Shown here: piece by piece, positions 1-11,223 of the stretch
How the letters are laid out: each line of letters starts with the position of its first letter
Numbering within the stretch: position 1 is the stretch's first letter
Origin: Neofusicoccum parvum
Taxonomy: Eukaryota; Ascomycota; Dothideomycetes; Botryosphaeriales; Botryosphaeriaceae
Length of the DNA: 64,000 nt
Direction of reading: 5' to 3'
Assembly (NCBI GenBank): GCA_020912385.1
Contig: CP087212.1
Span: 1,488,001 to 1,552,000 of the forward strand
The notes under the pieces: model-generated
Seen by the model: the letters and a program-made list of their open reading frames with translations, nothing else
What the model was told of the DNA's origin: nothing
The model's database searches: none
Translations under genes and position numbers: made by a program

Positions 1-362
1 GGCGCCAGTGTCCCGCCACGAGTCTCGCCCCGCACCCAATGGCCGTCTCCCCCGCATCCGGCCCAGGATCGTCGCACCACCACAAGCTGCAGAGCAGAAT
101 CCGCTCACGCCGCTCCAGACATCCCGCGCAGTAAGCCAATCCCGACCGCGCCGGTCAGTCACACTCCGCGGCAGTGGACAAAGGGAGTATAATATGATGA
201 GGTAATGGCCTGGCCTTCCCCTCTCGGCGGCGCGTCCAACGGCCTGCTGGTGCTCTTTATCTTCGCGAACTGTCTACCCAGAGAGTACCTTCAATTGAGT
301 CCTCGTCTGCAATTGCTACAATCTGTACTCATCGAACCTCTCAACCCGTCCTTTGAAGCAAC
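1..362. other. Upstream region of the first gene
   Basis: No coding signal that I trust. The last 60 bases before the ATG at 363 are pyrimidine/A-rich (ctctcaacccgtcctttgaa), typical of a fungal leader. Short ORFs here are GC-rich noise. Confidence 0.5.
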
Positions 363-1858
363 ATGTCGGCTCACGCGTGGTCCGACCTTCCGAAAGCCCT
401 TGGAGGCAGAGAAACCCTCGCCAAGGTGAACGAGGCCCTGAGAACCGATGGCCAGTATCTCGCTTTCAGCTCCACTGACGCCATTGTTGACCCTGTGACT
501 TTCGGCATCAAGTCTGTTGAGAGTGACTCTGCACTTCTCGTCACTGTCGCCAATGCCAAAGGGTCCGTTGAGGTCGGCAAGCCAGATGCCGCCAAATTCA
601 CTCTCGAGGCGCTGCCCGAGCAATGGGAGGAGTTCTTCAAGCCAGTTCCCAAGATGCCATATCAAAGCTTTTGGGGTATGCGCCGACAGAGTCGAGCTTC
701 CGTCGCCGCACTACAAGACGATATAGCGCTAACGTTCAACACGCAGGAATGTACGGCATGAACATCAAGCAGGAAGGCGTGGGCGTCCTGGGCGACCAGA
801 ATGCCTTTGCTCAATCCTCCCACATCTGGAGACGAGTCCTCGAGATCCTGCATGACGCACACAGCGGCCCAGTACCCACCGACCCTGAGCCGCCCGAGAC
901 GGACGATGACTTCATCACCGGCCGCTACATATATGTGACGGCACCGCACTGGGGCCGCTCCAAAGTCTTTGTCGAGAAGTCGGGCGTCGGAAAGCAGCAG
1001 ATTGTCTTCCTGCACACGGCCGGATCGGACAGTAGGCAGTACCACGGTGTGATGAACGACAAGCGCGTGCGTGACCGCTTGACCATGTACGCCTTCGACC
1101 TGCCTGGACATGGGCGGAGCTTCCCGCCGAAAGACTACGTTCCCGGGAGCCACACAAACACCGAGGACGCGTACGTCGGCTGCATTGCAGAAGTAGTCAA
1201 GCAGCTCAAGCTCAACAAACCCATTATCTGTGGAGCCTCCATGGCCGGGCAGGTATGCCTGGCCATCGCGATCCGGAACAACGAAGTCAGATCCGGAGGC
1301 ACAATCCCTCTGCAAGCGTGAGCATTCGCCTCCTCTTTCCACTCACCCAAACCTGCACCGGCCCTGACACACAGCACCCGTAGCGCCGACCACCTCACCA
1401 TGCCTCGCGTCTGGAACGACAAGGCCCCCAACGTGAACCAATCCCTCTTCAACCCCGAATGGATCTACGGCATGCAATCGCCCACCGCGCCGCCCTCCTG
1501 CAAAGCTCTCGTCTGGCACGGCTACTCCGCGCAGGCTTACGGCATCTTCCACGGCGACCTCGACTTCTACTTCGGCGGCTTCGACGCCCGCGACCGCGTC
1601 GCCAAGATCAACACCGCCCTCTGCCCCGTCTACATGATGACGGGCGAGTACGACTGGAGCACGCCGCCGGCCGTGGCCGAGGCCGTCGCCAAGAAGATCC
1701 CCGGCGCGATGCACAAGACGATGGAGGGGCTGGGCCACTTCCCTGCGACGGAGAACCCGCAGAGGTTCGTGCCGTATCTGCTGGAGGCGGTGGAGTGGGT
1801 CCAGAAGGCGCGGAAGGAGGGCAGTGATCTGAGCCTCTTCAGGATGACGGATGATTAG
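363..1858 (+). CDS. Alpha/beta-hydrolase with N-terminal SCP2-like region
   Basis: Three exons: 363-675, 747-1317, 1384-1858, giving 452 aa. Intron 1 (gtatgc...cgctaac...gcag) and intron 2 (gtgagc...tag) restore one frame. The C-terminal two thirds is an alpha/beta-hydrolase fold. It shows the substrate-loop run DLPGHGRS, the nucleophile elbow GASMAG (Ser about residue 269), an acidic residue in MMTGEYDWS, and the catalytic His in GLGHFP. The first about 100 residues (VTVANAKGSVEVGKPDAAKF) resemble an SCP2 sterol-carrier fold, so the protein may bind a lipid and hydrolyse an ester; that assignment is tentative. No signal peptide is visible. Substrate unknown. It is convergent with the eIF3a gene downstream. 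Confidence 0.85.
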
Positions 1859-2879
1859 GCTTTGTGGCACGCATCAAGGGACGGGGAAAGGACACAGGTG
1901 GATTGGTCTTGCTTGGAGGCTACGCTGAAGTTCACACAGTACATACATCATTAGCCGTCAGTTAGTTGTATAATTTGCAATGCGAGCGTGTCTTCCTTGC
2001 CCTTTGGGCCTTTCCTCTACAAAGACTTCTTGTAAACTGCTGTGAAACATATGGGGAGCTGTAGTAGTCATCTGGACGCGAGGTTGCTACAAATAATCAT
2101 CCCACCGGCGTACAGACGAATGCTTCAACTCCCTTTGTAGGACGTTTACCAACTAGTGTACCTACTAGCGCTTCCGTCATGCGCAGCTCTTTCTTTTTCA
2201 GGCTAAAGGCTGATCTCGCGAGTAGCTGTCGGACCGCTCTTCATGCTGGTTGGTCTGCACGTCAAATCCGGCGGCGTGGTGCGCGTAGAGTAGGTTGGCT
2301 GGCTAGCTGGCTGGCACGTATGTCGCGACCATCCTAGCCCTTATCCAGCCAACCTACGTCACCACAGCCGCAACTCACATCTTGAAGCTCAAGAGGTACC
2401 GGGGGCCATCTTCGCGCATGGAACAAAGCTTCAAAATAGTCACGTTTCTACCGGTCCCCGTTGCAATACTATGAAAGGAAAAAGAGCAGCCAGAAAGCCA
2501 CGGCCCCAATGCAATCCCTTTTTTCGCTCGAAGACAATTTCTCCAAGTCTGCAAACTAGTCGCTGAGAAAGGAAATAGTGTAGCAGACCCGGAAACTCTC
2601 TCTCGATTCGGAAAAGGAAAAATGAAATCAGGTCCTAGTAAAACAACATTGTCTTCGGCATGATCCCCGACCGTAAAGCATCAGGTCATGACCTACCCCT
2701 CCTTTCCATCCAACCCTTCCTCCAGCCACCCTTCCTTTTTTAGTGATGGTGCCATCAAAACATGCCGCATGACGTCGTCCACACAACTACCGCGAGGAGA
2801 AGGGGGAAATGTGCCAAGCCGTCGTAGGCGGAAAAGAAGAGCTGCAAACCCCAGAAAACTCTTCCCGTGCTCACATTAT
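1859..2879. other. Convergent intergenic spacer with a MITE-like repeat
   Basis: This lies between two converging 3' ends. It contains the inverted-repeat element at 2053-2133 and otherwise AT-richer, non-coding sequence. ORFs on the plus strand from 2688 overlap the eIF3a 3' end and are shadows. Confidence 0.6.
2053..2133. repeat. MITE-like element, copy B
   Basis: Left arm 2053-2080 (ggggagctgtagtagtcatc then tggacgcg) and right arm 2112-2133 (acagacgaatgcttcaactc then cc) are imperfect inverted repeats. Both match the arms of the clearer copy at 9833-9949 (GGGGAGCTGAAGCATTCG in reverse complement). About 81 bp, no coding capacity. Confidence 0.5.
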
Positions 2880-5800
2880 TCAACCCCTGCGAGAAGCGAA
2901 CATGCCAGGCCTGTACTTGCCGTCGGAGGCACCGCCGGCTGGGCGAGGCGGAGGAGGAGTATCGTCAGACGAGTCACGGTCTCTGTTCTCGCCACGCATG
3001 TGCGGCGGGCGGTATCCGCCACCGGCCGCGGGCGCCGGGCTCTGGCTGGAGCCTGGCGAGCCGCGAGCCTGCGGAGGCTGCCAACGGCCGGCGCCACCGG
3101 CAGGCGAAGGACCCTCACGGCCACGGGATCCGCTGCCCTCGCGGTCGCGCCACCCGGAGCCACCACCCTCTGCACGGAAAGCGGGCGGGACGTAGCCACT
3201 ACGCCTGGGAGCTTCGGCCTCAGCAGCGGGAGCCTCCGAGGCGGCAGGTGCAGCGCCGCCAGCAGCCTTTGCGGCTTCGCGTTCGCGCCATGATGGTTTG
3301 TTGCCGGCGAGAGCGAGACGCGGCGGGCCGCCTGCCCGCTCCGTCCGCTCTTCTGGTGCAGCAGCCTGAGGCACGGAGCGACCCTCCCTCTTGGCAGCCA
3401 TCTTGGCCTCGATTTCGGCCTCGCGCTGACGCTGCTTGGCAGCGGCCTCGTCCAGTTTCCTAGAAAAACGGTTAGAATCGCCGAAAGTGAGAGAAGAGTT
3501 AGGTGTGACTGACTTGCGCTCCTCGTCCCGTCTTTGCTTCTCTTCCAAAAGCTTCTGTCTCCTCTCCTCCTCTGCCCTCTGCCTTTCCTCCTCCTCAGCC
3601 TCTGCCCTCTCTTCTTCCTCGCGGCGTCTTCTCTCCTCTTCTTCCCTCTCACGACGCTCCCGAGCCTTGCGTTCGCGGACCTCCTTGACGCGGGCCTGCA
3701 TCTTCTGTTGCAGCTCCCTCTCCGCAGCCTTCCTGCGCTTGTCGAACTCGGCCTTTCTCTGATCCTGGATCTGGTTGCGGTACTTCTCGTAGACCGGTAC
3801 GAGACGGCTCAGACGGTGCTTCAGGGAGACTTCCTCGTCGTGCTTCTCCTTAGCCTCCTTCAGGGTTTCCGCCTTGCTCTTCTCGTAAGCCGCAAGGTCC
3901 TTCTTGCGCTGCTCCTCGTAGTCCGAGGCAAGGTGCTTGACCTCTTCGCGACGGTAAGCACGTTCCAGATGGTCGATGCGCTTGCCCGTGATCCGCAGCT
4001 TCTCGCCAATCTCGTTCTTCTCCTTCTCGAGAGCAGCAAGCTTCATCGCACGGATGCGGCCTGAGTCAAGCTCATCAATGTTGACATTGTCGAGATCTAG
4101 ATCCACGCCCTTGACCCCGCTCTTCAGCTCGTTGAGCTGCCTTTCAATTTCCTCGCGCTTAACACGCTCTTGCTCAGCCTTGAGACGAGCCATCTCACGA
4201 GCCTTCTTCTCCTCGGCCAGTCTCTGAGCTTCGGCAGCAGCGGCCTGCTGTTGAGCGATCTTGCGCTTGGTGGCTTCATCCTTCTCCTTCTGGGCCAGGG
4301 CGCTTGCAGCGGTCTGCTTCTTACGCTCGATGACCTCCCTTCTGGCGAGGGTCTCCTGGTGCTCCTGCTCCGCACCAGCCAAAGCTCTGGCCTGGGCGGC
4401 CGCCTTGGCCTTTTGACGGTCCTCGTTGAAGGTAGGATCGACATATTGGCAGGTGATATACAATGACTTAGCCAGGCGAGTGAGCTGAGAACGGACGATC
4501 TCGGCGGGGGTGCTTTGTAGACGCTGAACAGAGCCAGCCTCAGTCTCAGCCGAGCCAGCAGCAGAACCGGGGTGGAGGGCCTTGGCAGAAGAGAAAACAT
4601 CCGAGTCGAAGGTGAGAACACCAGAGGCGTGATCGATGCGGATGGCGAGGTCACCCTTCTTGCAGCCGTTCATGATGAACTTCTCAATCGTGTCCGAGCT
4701 GACCTGGAAGGGCTCGGGGAACTGAGCAAGGTTCAGAACGAACTTGAGGTCCACGGACTCATAAACCTGCGACAGCTGCTGGAAAAGACGAGTGAGGATA
4801 ACCTGCTGAAGGGGCTGGACATACTTCTGCATCTCAGGGTCGGCGCCGATCTGAGTGAGAATGGGGGAAATCTTCTGGCAAATCGACAGAGGGTGGAAAT
4901 CGACCTCGAGGATGTTGTACAGATCCTTGATCTCAGGCCTAGCCCTCTTGAGCAGACCCTTGTTCAGGGCATCCTTGAAGAGAGAAGCACGGGTCGGTGC
5001 AACCGGCATGCCAAGGAGGTTAGTCAGACGGGAGTTCTTGTTATTCCTTGCCTGGTCCACATCAACGAGAGCCCCGCGAGAGCGAGAAGTGCTGATGACC
5101 GGAATGGACAGCGCGGAAAGCAGGACGAAAGACGCCGCCTTCGTCATATCAGCTTCGGTAACAGCAGGGTTATCCTTCTTCGAGCTCTGGCCAGAGGCAA
5201 CAGCCGCAGCAGAAACACGCATGAGGTTGTAGTAACGGCTCCAGGCAGCTGCATGGAAAAGGTAGTTCTCGCTGACGAGGAAAATCCGGGTGAGCTTCTC
5301 GAAGTAGTTGGCCATCATGATGTTCTTTGCGGGGCGCTTGCTGAGGTTGAGGAGGGTGTGGATGTCCTCAACGCTGCGGAAAGCTTCCTGCCACAGCTCT
5401 AGCTCGACGGCAACGTTCAGCTGCTGGAAACGAGTGTCCAGGTGGCGCTGAAGGGTATCCGGGTCGCTGAGGTTAATGGCGTGCATCTGCGAGGAGAACT
5501 TGGCGGCGCTCTGAAGATGGTTCCTCAGGAGCTCGCAAAGCCTCCTGAACTCAGTCTTCCTGGCATACTTGGAGCAGAACTGGAAAGCCTGATGGGCCGT
5601 CTGCTGGTACATAACCTCCAGGCGGGCGTTGTTCTTGAAGATATCCAGAACTGTGCGGTAGGTCTCCCAGAGGAACTTGAGCCAAGGCGTGACGATAGCC
5701 CTGTCGGTACGATCCTTGGACTGTTCGCCGGAGACAGTAGAGAGCAGGATGGACTCGGGTGTCTCGGAGGCCTCCAGATCGTCGACATTCTGCTGGGTGG

Positions 5801-6323
5801 CACTCTCGAGAGTGGTTTGCACCTCGTCAGCCTTGGCCTGGGCCTCGGTGACCTTTTGCTCGGCGAGCTCGATGAACCTCTTGAAGACCAGCTGTTCCAA
5901 CAATATTAGTCGTTGCCCCGCTTTTCGCCAAACGTTGACTGCGTACCTCAATGGTCCCGATGTTCGTGTTCTGGGCGGTGTTCTTGTACTGGTACAGACC
6001 GTCCTTCGCCGTCTTTCCTTTCCTGAGATCCACGGCCAGCTCGACAAACTGTATCATCATCGGCTCGAGGGAGGCGATAGGGCTGTTCCGGGTGCGCTTG
6101 GAGACGACATGCTCGTGCAGGAGGGCCAGCGCGGCCTGCTGCTGGCCGACGCCAATGAGCTCCTGGGCGCGCTGCACAGAGACGACATGTTAGCAGAGTC
6201 GGACGCGGGTGGCCAGCGCGTGGGCGGCGGGCGCGGTGACGCGAGGCGGTTCGGCGCACAAAGCGCACAGAAGGCACTTGCCTTGAGCACATTTTCCGGC
6301 CGGCTGTGGGGTGGCGGCGGCAT
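2880..6323 (-). CDS. TIF32: Translation initiation factor eIF3 subunit a
   Basis: Largest scaffold subunit of eIF3, which binds the 40S ribosome and recruits initiation factors in the cytoplasm. Model on the minus strand: 6323-6282, 6171-5947, 5891-3514, 3459-2880, giving 1074 aa. The start [14 protein letters not shown] matches the fungal eIF3a N-terminus; an in-frame ATG three codons upstream (6332) is an alternative. Recognisable stretches: [25 protein letters not shown], [12 protein letters not shown], the PCI region with [14 protein letters not shown], then a long charged coiled coil from about residue 560 and a Gly/Arg/Pro-rich tail ending MFASRRG. Intron 1 (6172-6281) starts GCAAGT, a GC-AG intron. 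Intron 3 (3460-3513) is 54 bp and stop-free; read through it would add 18 aa and give 1092 aa. Confidence 0.95.
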
Positions 6324-7677
6324 GATGGGCAAGCTGTGTCGCTATGAGCGTCTGGCTGGTGCTTGCTGCGTGGGGTCCCGGTCGCGAGCAGCCAGAGCGT
6401 CGCTTGGTGCAGGCAAAATCGTGTGTTGACCTAGTGTGAGAGCCCGGATTTCTTACAGCCCGGCGCTGGAGTTGTTCCGGCCGCGCCGCCCGTTTCGGCT
6501 AACGCGAGCCGCGCGCAGGTGTAGCATGCTGCAGTCGACAGTCACGGTGACAGCACGCTGCAGGCGGGTGAGTCAGCAGCACGGCGGCCGCCCTCTGCAG
6601 CCTGTCTGAGACGCACCGGTGGGCAGCAGACAACGGCACACTCGTGGGCGTTGCAGCTGCTCGTGCGCGGCCGCGGTGCGAGAGAATCCCCACACTACCA
6701 GCAAAATAGAGTATACGCGCGGACGCTGGCAGCATCAGAGACACCTGTCCCCGGTTAAGGTTGGCCTCCTACCAACATTCGTCCGCATCACAAGGACAGC
6801 TGCGCGGGCGGGACGCGTTCGCCCGCCATGGCACCACGACAGCGCTAGCGGGCGGCGGCGGCGGAAGCAGCACTTCCTGGCCCGGTCTACACGAAGGCGA
6901 GAGACCGGCGCAGGGGAACGGCGCTGCGGTAGGAGCAGCTAGCTGCTATGTTTGCTCGCCGGCCACCCAATGCAGCTTTCCTTGCTCTGAGACAGGCGCC
7001 TTGACACAGGCAGTGCCCGGGGCTCCTGAAGGCGGCGCGTCGGATCTCGGGGAGGGCAGGATCGCTTCATGGATCCAGCAGCGCCGGCCGAGATGCCGCA
7101 GGCACCTGGAACAGAGCCGTGGGAAGGATGGTCGAGGGCATCGCAAGCAGCTCCAGTTGGGCGCCAATCCACGGCCGATGCGATCGCCGGTGGCCTGGGC
7201 TGGTGGGTGAAGAAAAGGCCGCTAACGGGCCGCCAAGATACCTCCCAAATTGCTTTGGGGCTAGCGCGCGTTCTCCCTGGCGAACTCCCAATTCACTCAG
7301 TGCTCTCCTTAGCAAGCTTCAGCAGCCGGGACTTACGATCACCAGTGAACCCATTGTGCGCTCCCGCCCGCAGTCGCTCGCCCCCGCGGCCTCGTCTACC
7401 TCGATCCTCTCACGCTCCCTCGAGACTCTCATCATCAGCGCCGCTCCTTCCTCTTCCTCCGCCAACCCGCGCCCGTCCGCGACTTCCCCGAGACGCCGCG
7501 GCTAGAGGGCCGGCCACTCTCCTCGTCGCCCTCCCTGCGCACGCAGGTACGTCGCACCATCTCGCACCGCACCCAATGCCAATGCTCACCCGCCACAGAC
7601 GCTCAACCCTCGCGATCTCGTTTCACGCTGCTCGACTGCGACCGGCGCGCTAATACCGTACATCGACCCCGGCGAAC
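6324..7677. promoter_or_regulatory. Divergent promoter region, eIF3a / G-gamma
   Basis: About 1.35 kb between the start codons of two divergent genes. It is very GC-rich. The last 350 bases before the G-gamma ATG are strongly pyrimidine-rich (for example ctcgcccccgcggcctcgtc), as in a fungal 5' leader. No coding ORF supported. Confidence 0.5.
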
Positions 7678-8080
7678 ATGATGTCAACCCCATACGAGGC
7701 TCGTAATGTTGGCGATGGCAAGTCGAAGAAGCAGAGCATGGCCGAGCTCAAGCTCAGGAGGTTGACGGAGCTGAACACGAGGCTGAAGGAGGATCTCAAC
7801 CGCTCTCGGATACCAGTGTCGGAGGCCGCGATGGAGTAAGTCGCGCTGTTACTCCTTAGCCGCGTCGCGTCGGTCGCTAACGGGTGTCCGCCAGTCTGAT
7901 CAACTTCACGGACAAGGAGCCCAAGGATTTCATGGTACCGTCGAGATGGGGAACGGTATGCGCTATCCCCGCCCTATGAGCGTTCTGGCAAAGACGTGAG
8001 CTGAACACCCGCGACAGGTTGACAAGCGTGATGACCCGTATGCGCCACAACAATCGAACGGCTGCTGCATTGTCATGTAG
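7678..8080 (+). CDS. gng-1: Heterotrimeric G-protein gamma subunit
   Basis: Three short exons, 7678-7835, 7895-7955 and 8018-8080, encode 93 aa. The first two residues are Met-Met, so 7681 is an equally possible start. Introns are gtaagt...gctaac...ccag and gtatgc...ctgaac...acag, and the phases fit exactly. The protein has the STE18-like helical region (QSMAELKLRRLTELNTRLKE), the conserved DFMVPSRWG segment, and ends in C-C-I-V-M. This is a CaaX box for prenylation preceded by a cysteine that is usually palmitoylated, so the product should sit on the plasma membrane with G-beta. Each exon is too short to stand out by itself, but the family match is clear. Role by family: pheromone and nutrient signalling. 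Confidence 0.93.
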
Positions 8081-11000
8081 CGAAGACAACGACGACACTC
8101 ATACCCTTTCCAATTCCCTTCTTATCCGACGGCGTTTTCAAGAGTTTTCGATTCACGGCACTTCACTTCTTCTCGGTTAATACACACCCAAGCATGGGCG
8201 CCGATTGCTGGGTCTCTCGATTAGGGTCCAACACTTTTTACCGATATCACTGTATCCCGAAAGACGGTTGTATATTAGGATTGGCAAGTCTTTTACAGCT
8301 GGCTATCGTAGGTGTAGCGTGGGGGGGGAAGGCGGCGGCGGCTCTGGTTCAAAAGTGATGAAAGACCTTTCTCTTTGCAGCACAGCTTCCTTCCATCCGC
8401 GCTGCCATTCGTGCTAATACTTCAAAACGACATTCATATCACTACGCACATCTCGCACTCTTTTCGCTCTTCCATGGTGATGACACGGCAGCGTTGGCGG
8501 TGAACCGCACGCGCGCATCCTTGCCACGGCCTCCACCTCCCGAGAGCCAAAACTCAAATAATGAGGCTGGCTTTGTGGCGCGCATCGCGGCCTGCCACTT
8601 CCAGCGAAGCCAGCATTGCACCTGCCGCACACGTGACACGGAGACTAGCAAAATTGCGCATTTCCACCAGCTGCAAGGGGAGGAAGAGGTCGACAACGCC
8701 ATTCCAGGTTTCAGAAACCTTGCGCACGTTATCTCAGGGCCGTTGCGCACGGCAGCGCAGTAGCCGAAAGCGCGCACAGAACGAAAGCGCTTTTGCGTGA
8801 GCAGGCCAAAAATGCAGGTCAGCCCGCCTTGATCGCTGGGTGCAGAACAAGAGGCGCGATGCCTTGCAGGCTCGCATTTCGCGGGCTTGAGCCTCGGAGC
8901 ATGATAGGCCGGGTTAGTGGAAGGCTTGCTTGGTGGGAGAGCGAGGGGCGGTGGCCTGCCGCTCGAGACGGGCCGTGCGAGAGAGACCCGCAGCTCGCCA
9001 GGCTGGGGTGGTGGACAGGGGAAGTCCATCCAAGCACCAAGCCCCAGCCAGGGCGGGATGCACGTCCACCTCATAATTTATCCGGCTGGGTGGGCAGACG
9101 GCCGGCAGGCGGAAGCCCTGGCTGGCCAGCCAACTTGCCCGAACCTTCTTCAACTCCCGTCCAACTCCAACCTCGGGCCCGTCTCACGGTGATGGTGTTG
9201 AGGACGCGTTCGGCGAGCTGGTTGGCGCTGCGGGGCAGTCGACAGAGATTAATCTCCCCTTCACCCGCGTTAGCGTAGCCTGCGGCGCGGCGCAGGAAGC
9301 GAAGGGCCGCCGCTGCTGGTGCTGCTGGGCTGGCTGCGCGACGGGAAGGGAAACGCGCGTAAGAGAGCGCGGTTCCCTTTCATCATCTCTTGACCGTCCA
9401 AATTTCCTTTCTGCGCTTTGCTTGATCCTCAGACGCGACGACTTCCCAATATCGATATATCGCCTACATTTATAGCAATCTCGCCGCGCGCGTCCCCGCC
9501 GATCACGGCGGCCGGCCGGCCGCCTCGCGAACGCTGACGCCGCCCCACGCTCGTGAACACCGCTCTGTGCCGAGCGCTGACTACTCGTCGCAAGGTTGGC
9601 TTGTCCAACATGACTGGGCCGCCGCTACTTCCGTATGAGTTTTGAGCACATTTCCAATGGTTGTGGGGAGAACAGCTAGAGTTGTTCATGGTTCGCGTGA
9701 GCTTCAAAGTCACGTAATTACGTGAGAAAGAAAAAAACGGCTCACGAGCTGCGCCTCACTAGAGCTCTCGTGCTTGTTGCAAAGGGATGTTCTAGCCGAC
9801 TAGCGTGAAGCAGCATTCTACGCGGACGGAACAGCACTGTGTAGGCTTCGGCCATGGGCAGTTGAAGCATTCGTCCGGACGGCTTTGGCACAAACATTTA
9901 AGGGCTATTGCGTCCGGGCGAATGCTTCAGCTCCCCACGTAACTGTGCTTGTTGGTTGAGCTTGTCCGTCGAGGGCAAGTCGCGCAACTCTAGCCGTCGG
10001 CTGCAGCATCCGTCTTTGGACTTGCCGACAACCTGGAGGCGAGGCGGGGCGGCCTGGACGATTTGCGCTCTTGGGGCGAGAAATGCTCTCTGCCAGAACC
10101 GGGCGAGTCGCGCGCTTCAGGTCCCTGGGCGTTGGGGAAAAATCTACAACTCTTCCAGAAATATTTTGAGGCCTGACATAGCGTCGGATAGATTGCAAAA
10201 CGAGCGATGACATTCGCCAGCGGCCAGTGCGAGGCAGTGCGTAGTCGGTCCGCGGAAGGCAGAGGCGCCGCCAAGAGCGAAATACAAGACAACCTGCCTT
10301 CGAGAGACGCTCATGACTAGAATTCGTCGTAGGGCTGGGTCACACTCCTCCGTCAACGCGGCACGAAGGGCTAGGCGGCGAACCGGGCAGTGGGATGAAG
10401 GGAGCGCATCGCGGCATGCCGTCTCACAGCCGCCGTGGAAGCACGCCGTGCCGTCATCGCTCCTGGCACAGAGACGGTGTGGGAATAAGTAGGACAGTCG
10501 CGGTTTAGCAGCGCGGTCGGTGGATGTCGGAAACTAGCAGTGGGTCACCAGGGCAGCGTGGCTGATTGTCCGCCCACGGCAGATTTGTTTTTTTTTTTTT
10601 TGGCAGCCAAACCCCGAATACGCGCAGTGTGGCAGGAGTCCTTGCCTGCAGCCCAGATGACCAGCCAGCCCGCGGCGTGGCAGAGTAAGCAGCGTGCGTC
10701 TTCTGCGGCTCATCGCCTTTCGCTGCAGACCCACAACACTATTTGCACGTCGTGGTCCACGACTCGGCCGATGCGCTGAAGCTCTTTGCAAAGGGCCGAG
10801 GCGGAATATGATAGGCCGTGCTGCGGCGCCGGAATTTGGCGAGCCAGAAAAAAAAAACGCCGGTGGAGAAGCATCTCCAGGGCCCACGCTTGCGTGCAGC
10901 ACCCACCGCGGCCTCGGGCTCCCTGCTGCCATTCGCTAGCCTTCTGCGCATCCTGGAGCCACTTTCTCTGCTCACCACGCCCGCTCTCCTCGCCTCTCTG

Positions 11001-11223
11001 CTCCGCAGGCTGCGCGCAATATCCTGCCGGCGCTCCCAGCCAGCTCCCAGCGCCTGCCGTTGCCCAGGCCGCGCCGACCTCCAGCGAGCGAGTGCCGATG
11101 CTCTAGCAGCCGCGACCACCACCCCGCTCCCTGCCCGCGTCCGCGTCCGCGTGGGGGTTCGTGCTTCGTGCGACCTGTGCTTCCCACGGGCGCCCTCCAG
11201 ACAACTCCACGAATCGAGGCATC
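8081..11223. other. 3.1 kb intergenic region
   Basis: I see no gene here. It holds the 3' flank of the G-gamma gene, GC-rich sequence with chance ORFs, a MITE-like repeat (9833-9949), a T-homopolymer near 10585-10600, an A-homopolymer near 10850, and the pyrimidine-rich leader of the bHLH gene (10900-11223). Confidence 0.5.
9833..9949. repeat. MITE-like element, copy A (best preserved)
   Basis: The outer ends AGCACTGT (9833-9840) and ACTGTGCT (9942-9949) are near-perfect inverted repeats. Inside lie strong inverted arms: GTTGAAGCATTCGTCCGGAC (from 9861) and, on the other strand, GCTGAAGCATTCGCCCGGAC (reverse complement of sequence from about 9911). Total about 117 bp with no ORF; the spacer between the arms is about 27 bp. 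The same core recurs at 18.3 kb, 48.0 kb and 2.1 kb. Confidence 0.65.

Noticed and set aside
8793..9278. 161-codon ORF and overlapping opposite frames
   Set aside because: Both strands are open because of GC richness; no domain and no leader.
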